Below the pieces are notes generated by a model that searched no databases, was not told the DNA's origin, and was given only the letters and a program-made list of their open reading frames with translations. The translations under genes were made by a program, and so were the position numbers. Shown here one piece after another: positions 9,134-16,551 of a stretch of DNA of 64,000 nucleotides. The number at the start of each line of letters is the position of its first letter. Position 1 is the first letter of the stretch. Origin of the DNA: Chryseobacterium gleum (GTDB lineage Bacteria > Bacteroidota > Bacteroidia > Flavobacteriales_D > Crocinitomicaceae); the NCBI GenBank assembly GCA_945888625.1, contig CAMDAH010000010.1, forward strand, positions 28,383-92,382. Direction: 5' to 3'.

Positions 9134-9674
9134 TTCCTTCTTTTGTGTAAAGTGATACTTGATCAGCCCCCTCTATTTCCTTCCATTCGACTGAAACTCG
9201 CTCCATTTTCAACGTGTCAACAGTCCTACCACGGTAATCTGGCTGAATCGGAAGGTCGCGACTAAATTGCCGATCAATAAGTACGAGAAGTTCAACCTTG
9301 CTTGGACGTCCAAACGTCAACAAAGCATCTAATCCAGCACGAATTGTTCTACCAGTATAAAGAACGTCGTCAACCAGCACAACTTTCTTATTTTCTATAC
9401 TAAAGTCAAGGTTCGTAATACTGGGAATTCGTTGCTTTTCCGAACGTCTGAAATCATCTCGAAAGAAGGTGATATCTAAATTGCCACATTGAATAGAGTG
9501 ACCTAAAATGAACTCTAATTCCGACTTTAATCGAGCAACCACTTGAATTCCACGAGGCTGCAAACCGATGATAACAGCATCTTTGAAATCGTTATGGGAT
9601 TCTATTAATTCATGACAAAGACGTTTGATGGTTAATTCGATTTGTTTGGCATTTAAAATTATCTGCTTATCCAT
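9126..9674 (-). CDS. pyrR: PyrR: pyrimidine regulator / uracil phosphoribosyltransferase
   Basis: A phosphoribosyltransferase-fold protein that binds UMP and, in Gram-positive bacteria, attenuates pyr mRNAs; many also act as uracil phosphoribosyltransferase. The PRPP-binding motif VLVDDVLYTGRT lies near residues 100-110, with the PRGI segment near 40. The track start 12 codons upstream is rejected because it would include promoter sequence. Two ATGs (9677, 9674) follow the TATCTTTG box; the second fits the expected transcription start best, giving 182 residues and a leaderless mRNA. pyrB overlaps its 3' end. With no leader, attenuation ahead of pyrR itself is unlikely; any control there would act on the promoter. 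Confidence 0.93.
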   Translation of the reverse strand: MDKQIILNAKQIELTIKRLCHELIESHNDFKDAVIIGLQPRGIQVVARLKSELEFILGHSIQCGNLDITFFRDDFRRSEKQRIPSITNLDFSIENKKVVLVDDVLYTGRTIRAGLDALLTFGRPSKVELLVLIDRQFSRDLPIQPDYRGRTVDTLKMERVSVEWKEIEGADQVSLYTKEGNE

Positions 9675-9679
9675 CATTG

Positions 9680-9710
9680 CAAAGATAAAATTAAATATTA
9701 AGATTGTCAA
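9680..9710 (-). promoter_or_regulatory. Putative pyrR-pyrB promoter (TTG-N20-TATCTTTG)
   Basis: On the minus strand a TTG (9710-9708) is followed after 20 bases by TATCTTTG (9687-9680), a full match to the Bacteroidota -33/-7 arrangement. The box ends 2-5 bases before the two candidate ATGs. The -33 TTG lies inside a perfect palindrome. Confidence 0.55.
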
Positions 9711-9724
9711 AAATTACTTTTGAC
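9706..9724. promoter_or_regulatory. Palindrome over the pyrR -33 element (candidate operator)
   Basis: GTCAAAA-ATTAC-TTTTGAC, arms of 7 bp and a 5-base centre. It overlaps the predicted -33 TTG of pyrR and lies 15 bases past the ispF stop. No T-run follows on the minus strand, so an operator reading is favoured over an ispF terminator. Confidence 0.42.
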
Positions 9725-9738
9725 GAAGAATAAAGAAT

Positions 9739-10218
9739 TTACTTTCGAGCAAGCAGGCAAGTGGCATATGCTTTTATCGCTTGCCCTTTACCAAAAGAAT
9801 CAACTTTTTCATGCGTTGTAGCTTTAATCGAAACCGCATCGACGTCAATTTGTAGAATAGAGGCCACTATCGCCTGCATTTCAGGAATATAAGGATTTAA
9901 CTTTGGTGCTTCTAAAACAACTGTCGAATCAATGTTAACCACCTTATAGTTTTTCATTGCCACCAATTCTACCACCTTCACCAGTAATAACGTTGAATTT
10001 ATTCCTTTATACTGAGGGTCTTTATCAGAGAAATGATAGCCAATATCTCTTAAATTAGCCGCTCCAAGTAAAGCATCGCAAATAGCATGTAAAAGAACAT
10101 CGGCGTCCGAGTGTCCTAATGCACCGAATTCTGATGGAATTTCGACGCCACCTACAAGCAAAGGAAGACCAATTTTAAGCTGATGCACATCAACCCCAAA
10201 ACCAATTCTCAAATTCAT
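9739..10218 (-). CDS. ispF: 2-C-methyl-D-erythritol 2,4-cyclodiphosphate synthase
   Basis: Fifth enzyme of the MEP isoprenoid pathway, forming the cyclic diphosphate with release of CMP. The 159-residue protein has the zinc-binding residues D10 and H12 (GFGVDVHQL) and H44 in GHSDADVLLHAICDALLG, plus the conserved IKATTHEKVDSFGKGQ near the C-terminus. It works as a homotrimer in the cytoplasm. It starts 9 bases after the porV stop, so it is probably carried on the porV transcript despite the unrelated function. Confidence 0.97.
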   Translation of the reverse strand: MNLRIGFGVDVHQLKIGLPLLVGGVEIPSEFGALGHSDADVLLHAICDALLGAANLRDIGYHFSDKDPQYKGINSTLLLVKVVELVAMKNYKVVNIDSTVVLEAPKLNPYIPEMQAIVASILQIDVDAVSIKATTHEKVDSFGKGQAIKAYATCLLARK

Positions 10219-10227
10219 TTTAACAAA

Positions 10228-11493
10228 TTAATTGGCATCTTTAACTGCAGGTTTATCACCTAAATACAAGCGAAGTGTAAAACGTAAGGTGTTCGCTAAA
10301 GGACTCTGACGCCCGTTCAAAGAAGCTAAATAAGAGAAATCAATACCGAACATATTGTATTTCAAACTTGCACCAATATTTAAAAATTGTCTATTTCCTT
10401 TGTTTTTACTTTCGTAAAAAACGCCCCCTCGGACAGCAAAGGTATTGTTATACCACCATTCAACGCCTCCGGCTAAGTTTATTTCAGCCATTTCCTCTTT
10501 AAATTTCGTGCCCTTAACAACTTGGTAAGTGCCATCTCCATTTTTTATATAATCACCATTCGCATCCGTAGCAACTACTCCTGGTGCATCATAAAAAGAT
10601 TGTATTATTCCGTTTACAATACCAACATCACTTGTTTTCCCTGACATTAACTCGCCAAGATTTGCGCCCACATTCGGATTATAACTAGCAGGAGTGGGAA
10701 CCAATAATTTTTGAATATCTACAGAAAAAATCATTTGATTATAAGAATCAAAATTGGCTAGAAAGGAGTTTCCTATCTTCAAGTTCATTGGAATAAAATC
10801 TCGTTGAGATAGCTCCGAATAGGCTACCTTATTTCCAATATTATTAATGGTTGTAGCAAACGTGTAAACACCTTTAGTTTTACCCCATTTCACTTTATCG
10901 TTGTAATAAGTAAATGATAAATCAGCTGCTCCAACAACACCTGGCTTTGTATTTACACCTCCAACAGTTAAACCACCTGTAAGATTAGAATAAGCAAATT
11001 TACCATTAATTCCGATACTTAATTTATCCGCTAACTTAAATGCATACGCCCCAGTAAGCTCAAATTCACTGGGTTTGTCGTCACGTATAACATTTCCCGA
11101 TGCATCAGTAAACGTTATTTCTCCGAGGCTAAAAAACCGTAGCGCCCCACCAATGGCATGTTGCTTGTTTATTTTATAGTAACCCGACAAATAAGACAAA
11201 TGAATATCATTGGTTAATTGTCTTAACCAAGGGGTGTAAGACAAACTTATTTCAGATTTTTTTTCTGCGAAACTTAGAATAGAAGTATTCCAATAAACGG
11301 AACTTGAACTGGCATTTAAAGCAGTGCCGGCATCCCCCATACCTCCTGCGCGAGAATCAGGAGTAATTGCCATAAATGGAAGAGCTGTTGTTATCGTATT
11401 TAATTGAAGATCATTTTGCGATGCACCACCGTTGGGTTGAGAGAAACCGATAAAACAAAAAGATACTAAAGCGAATAAAAATTTAAATTTCAT
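10228..11493 (-). CDS. porV: Type IX secretion outer-membrane protein PorV (LptO)
   Basis: PorV is a FadL-type beta-barrel that escorts folded cargo to the surface and presents it to the sortase PorU. The 421-residue protein has a signal peptide (MKFKFLFALVSFCFIGFSQ), then the strongly conserved PorV N-terminus ALPFMAITPDSRAGGMGDAG, and a barrel of alternating strands ending in a C-terminal aromatic-rich strand (LRFTLRLYLGD). It lies directly downstream of porU, as in other Bacteroidota, and ispF follows after 9 bases. A TAAATTTG box stands 4 bases before its ATG. Confidence 0.93.
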   Translation of the reverse strand: MKFKFLFALVSFCFIGFSQPNGGASQNDLQLNTITTALPFMAITPDSRAGGMGDAGTALNASSSSVYWNTSILSFAEKKSEISLSYTPWLRQLTNDIHLSYLSGYYKINKQHAIGGALRFFSLGEITFTDASGNVIRDDKPSEFELTGAYAFKLADKLSIGINGKFAYSNLTGGLTVGGVNTKPGVVGAADLSFTYYNDKVKWGKTKGVYTFATTINNIGNKVAYSELSQRDFIPMNLKIGNSFLANFDSYNQMIFSVDIQKLLVPTPASYNPNVGANLGELMSGKTSDVGIVNGIIQSFYDAPGVVATDANGDYIKNGDGTYQVVKGTKFKEEMAEINLAGGVEWWYNNTFAVRGGVFYESKNKGNRQFLNIGASLKYNMFGIDFSYLASLNGRQSPLANTLRFTLRLYLGDKPAVKDAN

Positions 11494-11497
11494 TAGG

Positions 11498-11505
11498 CAA
11501 ATTTA
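11498..11505 (-). promoter_or_regulatory. Putative -7 promoter box of porV, at leaderless distance
   Basis: TAAATTTG on the minus strand ends 4 bases before the porV ATG. It is an exact TAnnTTTG match; the -33 TTG is not evident. Confidence 0.35.
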
Positions 11506-11550
11506 GAAAATTGGGTAAATATACGTTAAAAGTTAAATTTTATTGTGCAT

Positions 11551-14500
11551 TTATTTCAAGATTACCAATTTTTCAGTTTTCTGAGCAACTTCGCCAGTAT
11601 TTGTTTTTAAAGATAGTCTGTAAATGTAAACCCCTCTGGCTAGTTGGTCTCCGTAATCATCTTTACCGTCCCACGAGATACCATCCGTTCTAAAACCAAT
11701 TGTTGGAATTTTTTCATTTATACTTTTTACTAATCTTCCACTAACGCTGTATATTTGAACCTGCACATCCATATTGTCGCAAGATTGATTGTGCTCAAAC
11801 ATAAATTGCGTATTCGTTGTAAATGGATTTGGATAATTATACAATTTACTAATCACTGCGTTTTCATTAGGACGAACAATAAAATTTACTTTGGTGAAAG
11901 AAGAATTGTTATTAACGTCCCATACTTTTAATGAAATAGCATGTTGGCCTTCGGATAATTTGGGTAACTGATAACGAATAGCGCCCGATTGGTATGAATC
12001 TAAATCAGCAGCGTAATAATCATTTAAGTTGATAGATTCCGCAGTATTGTCATCAATTATTGCTGTTAAGTCGTGACCTATACCATTTCCAACCGTATTA
12101 ATACCATTTTCATCAAAAATTTTCGCAAAAAGTACAGGAGTGGCATCTGTAATTCCACCATCGATAAATTTATCATCATTAAGGAATAGGTCAACCGAAG
12201 GTCCAACGGCATCTAACACACCTATTGGATCAATTCCTCCAATACTAAAGGAAGTGTCAACCCCTGAAGCATCAATAGAATTATTAAATGCATAATAACT
12301 AATTTTTCCTAAACCATAGCTTAGAGCAATATCTTTGGGTACGATAAATGTAAACGAAAAGGTCCCGTTAGTAACTGTTGATTTCCCTTTATATACAACA
12401 TTTCGTTGCAATTCATAATTAATTACAGGAGAAGTATCATCTTGACCAAGGGTATTAAAGTTCTTAGTTTTATCAAAGATGGAAGGAAGTACATAACCAT
12501 TAAAATTACTTTGCACATTTCCATAAAAATCTTCGATATGTCCTTTAATAGTTACTTTACCTAAAGCCTTAATTGTGTCTATGATGGCAAGGGCTTGACC
12601 ATTTAAACTATCGGTTACTACTCGCAAACGAGGCAAGGCAATTTTAAGCGCCGGATCCCCAATCAATGTAAAACTACGTTTATTGTCATTACTACCAGAT
12701 TGATTTTTTGTAAGCCGAACAATTTCACCAAAAGTTTTAGGTTCCATATTCGCATCTCGCTCAAAAACATTATTATAAAATGCTATCCCAGTTGCTGTAT
12801 TAACTCCAAAATAAACGGAACGAGTAGTTGTCATTAAAGCAATAGCTCCTCCAGTTGGATTTAAGGCGAGCCATTCTCCTGCAGAAATTCTATTGGGGTC
12901 ATCAAATTTTGTAAATTCACAAGTAGCTGAAACAAAAAGATGTAGCGCGTTAATATTTTGCCACGATTGAATTTGAGGAATTGTAACAACTCGTTCTTCG
13001 GCCAAACCAACTTCACCGCCGTGCCCAACATAATTCACTACCAGCGCCCCCCTTTCTACGCGATTAGTAATAGCCGAATAAACTTCAGGATATCTTTGTC
13101 CTCCAGCAGATGTTTGTTGTGGGTATGCATCAAGATATAATTTATCACAATTCATTTCTCGGTGATTGGATTTTACAATGTCATATTGTGGCTCTGTATC
13201 ATTATTAATAAAATAGCCACCCTCTTCATCGTCAGAAATTTGAATATATTTAAGTCTCCAATCCCCAAAATTGCCATTAGTCAAGGAATCCAAACAACAA
13301 TTATTGTTACTCGCATTTGAAAATAAATTCGAGCCATTTTTCATATAATGTTCAATTTTATCCACTTGTTGTTTCGCCTCCGTAACATTACTTACCACCA
13401 ACCTACCAACACCTACATCCAGTAAATCAGTTTGATTAATTGCTTCATTATCCCCTAACATTCCGAAAAAATCATCCGTTACCAATGCGGATATGTGATT
13501 CTCACTATTATCAACTTGATACGTTAGCATATAATTGTTATTGTTTGGCACCCGATCCTTGGGGTCATAGGTTCCATCGCCAAACAGCAAAAGATACTTA
13601 GGATACATACTTCCAGACACCAAATTAGCTCTGTCATAAAACATTTTAACAAACATGCGAATTCCGACTGCATCTTTTGCGCCGGAACTAAATTCATTAT
13701 ATACCTGATCATCGGTGACCACATGAACAATCAAACCTTCATCTCTGTGCAGATTTGCTAGCCTATTCGCTTGTTCAAAAAACAATGGATTCGTAACTAT
13801 TAGATAATCTGCTTGAGGCAAGCTATGAAGATTTTGATAATTAACCGTTCCAATTTTATTTGGCTCATAAAACAAACTTCCATTTGAAGCAACAAACTCA
13901 CTAAATTTCATGTTTTGTTTAAATGAGAATGTATTACCGGCTCCAATCATGTTACCTACAATAAGTTGAGGAATTTGCTTGTTTGTTACATCCCAAATAA
14001 ATCCTTGCGTTGGAAAATTAGAAATTTGATATTCTCCTAATAAAAGAGAATCTGAATTCACTAAATTTCTAAAGCCAAATTGCGAACCATAAAACACTAA
14101 ATCTCGTTTCGCATTTACCAATATTCTATCCAAGTATGTTAATGTATTGGGACTATTTCTTGTTATACTTACTTTAAATGCTAATAAAGAACTTGGGGTA
14201 GGAAAAATCATTGATTTTGAGGACCTTGCAAAATCGTACGGGGCAGAAGGTAATAAATCACTTAATAGTTGTGAACCATTGCATGAATATTGTTGCGCAG
14301 TATTCGCTGTGCTCATTGAATTAGTAGCAATCGCTGTTTTAAATTTTACAGGGGAAGTAGTGACAATATTGGGAATGGAGAAGTTAAAAGTGCGTTCTAA
14401 ATCAATATCAAACAATTCTCCATACCAGCGTTGACCACCTCCCACTAAGGAAATTAAATCATTTTCATAAACATCACGAAAATCATAATCAGTAACGACC

Positions 14501-15387
14501 ACATCTGGATTACTTGTAATTAAAGGGGCATTTTGTATTCTAAGAGGTAGGACATTGGGATTTACATTGACAAAATAATAGGAGAAATCCGAGTACACAT
14601 TTCTTTTCTGATCAAACTCCACCGTTCCATTGGGAAACCACTGATGTGGGCCGCTACCATAAAACAAAAGATAATCCTGGTCATTAAAAACACCATCAGA
14701 TTCCCCATTAATATAAACAGCAACTTGCGCTAAATCGTCAATTCGAGGAATTGAATTTAACTCAGGCATCATTCCCTCTCCATTACCATAAATATGAAGT
14801 TGAGAAGGGTCTAAAGTCGTAACATCAATTCCAATAGATGAAAGAAAGCTTTTATCCAACTTGTAAATCCCATCGCGTGAAACAGCAATTTTATACCAAA
14901 AACCTGAGCCATCTTGCAAAACAGAATTGGGTGCGAAATCTTTTAATTGCGACTGCGAAGCTTCTTTGGGAGTGATTTTAACATCAAATCGCTGAATTCT
15001 ATGAATCACTTTATCGACTTTAACATAAGGAATGCTAAAGATAACCAAGAATGCCTCTTTTCCTGCCTTTGTTATTTTCGTGTCTAACTGAATATCATCA
15101 GAAACAAAAACGGAGAAACGCTCTAAAAATGCAACTTCAGCAGCTGAAGCAGGTGAAGTACTGTAATTAATTAATTCAGCTGAATACCTATCGTTTTTTA
15201 GTGGGATAGTATGATAAAAAACAGGATTTACATTATCGAGTGATTGATTTTCAATCGTAGGAACTAAAATCGATTCCTCATTTACGGAAATGGAAACTGG
15301 CTCCTGCCATGGGACTTCAATTGTAAAAATTTGGGCTGAAGCATTTACACTTACTAAAATAAAAATTATATAATTAAGTAAACGCAT
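11551..15387 (-). CDS. porU: Type IX secretion sortase PorU (C25 peptidase family)
   Basis: PorU is the surface cysteine sortase that removes C-terminal sorting domains from type IX cargo and attaches the cargo to the cell surface. The 1278-residue protein has a signal peptide, an N-terminal beta domain, and a gingipain-like C25 domain with the catalytic pair His (about 789, VVNYVGHGGE) and Cys (about 823, FVSATCEF). Ig-like regions follow, and it ends with its own sorting-type domain (YNYPNPFTTNTQF ... GVYIYRL ... KLVILK). The presence of both catalytic residues argues for PorU activity rather than a cargo remnant. porV lies 57 bases downstream. It is divergent from the porP-gldJ pair, so the four secretion genes share one intergenic region. 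Confidence 0.93.
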   Translation of the reverse strand: MRLLNYIIFILVSVNASAQIFTIEVPWQEPVSISVNEESILVPTIENQSLDNVNPVFYHTIPLKNDRYSAELINYSTSPASAAEVAFLERFSVFVSDDIQLDTKITKAGKEAFLVIFSIPYVKVDKVIHRIQRFDVKITPKEASQSQLKDFAPNSVLQDGSGFWYKIAVSRDGIYKLDKSFLSSIGIDVTTLDPSQLHIYGNGEGMMPELNSIPRIDDLAQVAVYINGESDGVFNDQDYLLFYGSGPHQWFPNGTVEFDQKRNVYSDFSYYFVNVNPNVLPLRIQNAPLITSNPDVVVTDYDFRDVYENDLISLVGGGQRWYGELFDIDLERTFNFSIPNIVTTSPVKFKTAIATNSMSTANTAQQYSCNGSQLLSDLLPSAPYDFARSSKSMIFPTPSSLLAFKVSITRNSPNTLTYLDRILVNAKRDLVFYGSQFGFRNLVNSDSLLLGEYQISNFPTQGFIWDVTNKQIPQLIVGNMIGAGNTFSFKQNMKFSEFVASNGSLFYEPNKIGTVNYQNLHSLPQADYLIVTNPLFFEQANRLANLHRDEGLIVHVVTDDQVYNEFSSGAKDAVGIRMFVKMFYDRANLVSGSMYPKYLLLFGDGTYDPKDRVPNNNNYMLTYQVDNSENHISALVTDDFFGMLGDNEAINQTDLLDVGVGRLVVSNVTEAKQQVDKIEHYMKNGSNLFSNASNNNCCLDSLTNGNFGDWRLKYIQISDDEEGGYFINNDTEPQYDIVKSNHREMNCDKLYLDAYPQQTSAGGQRYPEVYSAITNRVERGALVVNYVGHGGEVGLAEERVVTIPQIQSWQNINALHLFVSATCEFTKFDDPNRISAGEWLALNPTGGAIALMTTTRSVYFGVNTATGIAFYNNVFERDANMEPKTFGEIVRLTKNQSGSNDNKRSFTLIGDPALKIALPRLRVVTDSLNGQALAIIDTIKALGKVTIKGHIEDFYGNVQSNFNGYVLPSIFDKTKNFNTLGQDDTSPVINYELQRNVVYKGKSTVTNGTFSFTFIVPKDIALSYGLGKISYYAFNNSIDASGVDTSFSIGGIDPIGVLDAVGPSVDLFLNDDKFIDGGITDATPVLFAKIFDENGINTVGNGIGHDLTAIIDDNTAESINLNDYYAADLDSYQSGAIRYQLPKLSEGQHAISLKVWDVNNNSSFTKVNFIVRPNENAVISKLYNYPNPFTTNTQFMFEHNQSCDNMDVQVQIYSVSGRLVKSINEKIPTIGFRTDGISWDGKDDYGDQLARGVYIYRLSLKTNTGEVAQKTEKLVILK

Positions 15388-15394
15388 AGAAAAA

Positions 15395-15402
15395 CAAAAT
15401 TA
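15395..15402 (-). promoter_or_regulatory. Putative -7 promoter box of porU
   Basis: TAATTTTG on the minus strand, 7 bases before the porU ATG, matches TAnnTTTG. A TTG is found 15 bases upstream of it. The 112-base divergent region shows no equally good box towards porP. Confidence 0.38.
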
Positions 15403-15499
15403 GTAATGATTAGGCTTCAAAAAACGCATTGCTATTTTATTTATTTGAATTTAATTACGATATTTGTAACCAACAAAATTAAAAGACGTAACGAAGGCC

Positions 15500-16498
15500 G
15501 TGATAAAAAAAATAAAATTTATTAAAGTCGTAATTTCATTTCGCTTTCTTGCGTTAATTATGCTGGGGATTTGCTTGCAAAACAACGCAAATGCACAAGA
15601 CCCAACATTTACCCAATTTTATTCAAATCCGTTATATCTTAATCCTGCGTTAGCCGGTTCGACTGGCTGTCCGAGAATAAATATGAATTATCGAAATGAA
15701 TGGCCACAATTAACAGGGAATTATGTTACTTATTCCGCTTCTTTTGACACCTACGCTAAAGATATAAATGGTGGAGTTGGATTGATGGCAACTTATGACC
15801 AACAAGCGGAAGGTACTATTTCCACTACTATGATTGGGGGGATTTACTCTTACAATCTAAAAATCAATAGAAAAACTTCCTTTATGATTGGTGCTCGCGC
15901 AGCTTATTATCAAAAATTTTTAGATTGGAATAAACTTACATTTGGCGACATGATTGATCCACGAAGAGGATTTATTTATCAAACTAATGATATACCAAGA
16001 GGAGGAAAACGTGGTTTTTTTGATGTTTCTGGCGGTGCTGTCATATTCACTAAACAATTTTATGCAGGAGCAGCTTTTCATCATGCCAATCAACCTGACG
16101 AATCAATGATACTAGGCGAATCGAAACTTCCTATAAGAATTACAGCGCACTTGGGCGGAACCATTCCAATTGGAAGGCGAGGCCGTTACTCCGATGGTAC
16201 AAGTATAAAACCTGCTGTAATCTACCAATTGCAAAACGGATTTCAAGAATTAAACATAGGTGCATACTTAAACTATAATGTCTTAAACATTGGTGTATGG
16301 TATCGAAATAAAGACGCTTTTGTTTTTATTGTAGGAGCCAAAACAGAAAAATTCAACGTAGGGTACAGTTACGATTTGACAGTTTCAAAACTTGGTAATG
16401 GTTTAACGGGCGGTTCACACGAAATTTCAATGCAAATTAACCTTAAATGCAAGAAAAAAGCGAAGAACTTTAGAAAGATTTCATGTCCGTCTTTTTAA
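15500..16498 (+). CDS. PorP/SprF family type IX secretion outer-membrane protein
   Basis: PorP/SprF proteins are small beta-barrels; PorP itself anchors the PorK-PorN ring and SprF-type paralogues help secrete specific adhesins. The 332-residue protein has a long signal peptide, then the family hallmark DPTFTQFYSNPLYLNPALAGS immediately after cleavage, and a barrel with repeated aromatic-ended strands. The start is taken as GTG at 15500, since the next ATG would cut into the signal peptide. gldJ follows after about 53 bases. Whether it is the structural PorP or a cargo-specific SprF paralogue cannot be told without porK/L/M/N context, which is absent here. Confidence 0.9.
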   Translation: MIKKIKFIKVVISFRFLALIMLGICLQNNANAQDPTFTQFYSNPLYLNPALAGSTGCPRINMNYRNEWPQLTGNYVTYSASFDTYAKDINGGVGLMATYDQQAEGTISTTMIGGIYSYNLKINRKTSFMIGARAAYYQKFLDWNKLTFGDMIDPRRGFIYQTNDIPRGGKRGFFDVSGGAVIFTKQFYAGAAFHHANQPDESMILGESKLPIRITAHLGGTIPIGRRGRYSDGTSIKPAVIYQLQNGFQELNIGAYLNYNVLNIGVWYRNKDAFVFIVGAKTEKFNVGYSYDLTVSKLGNGLTGGSHEISMQINLKCKKKAKNFRKISCPSF

Positions 16499-16526
16499 TT
16501 TGTAACCAAATGAAAAAAAATAATTT

Positions 16527-16534
16527 TATTTTTG
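16527..16534 (+). promoter_or_regulatory. Putative -7 promoter box of gldJ
   Basis: TATTTTTG in the gap after porP, 17 bases before the gldJ ATG, matches TAnnTTTG. An upstream TTG lies 24 bases away, rather far. This suggests gldJ can be transcribed apart from porP. Confidence 0.33.
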
Positions 16535-16551
16535 CTATAAATAGTATACTT

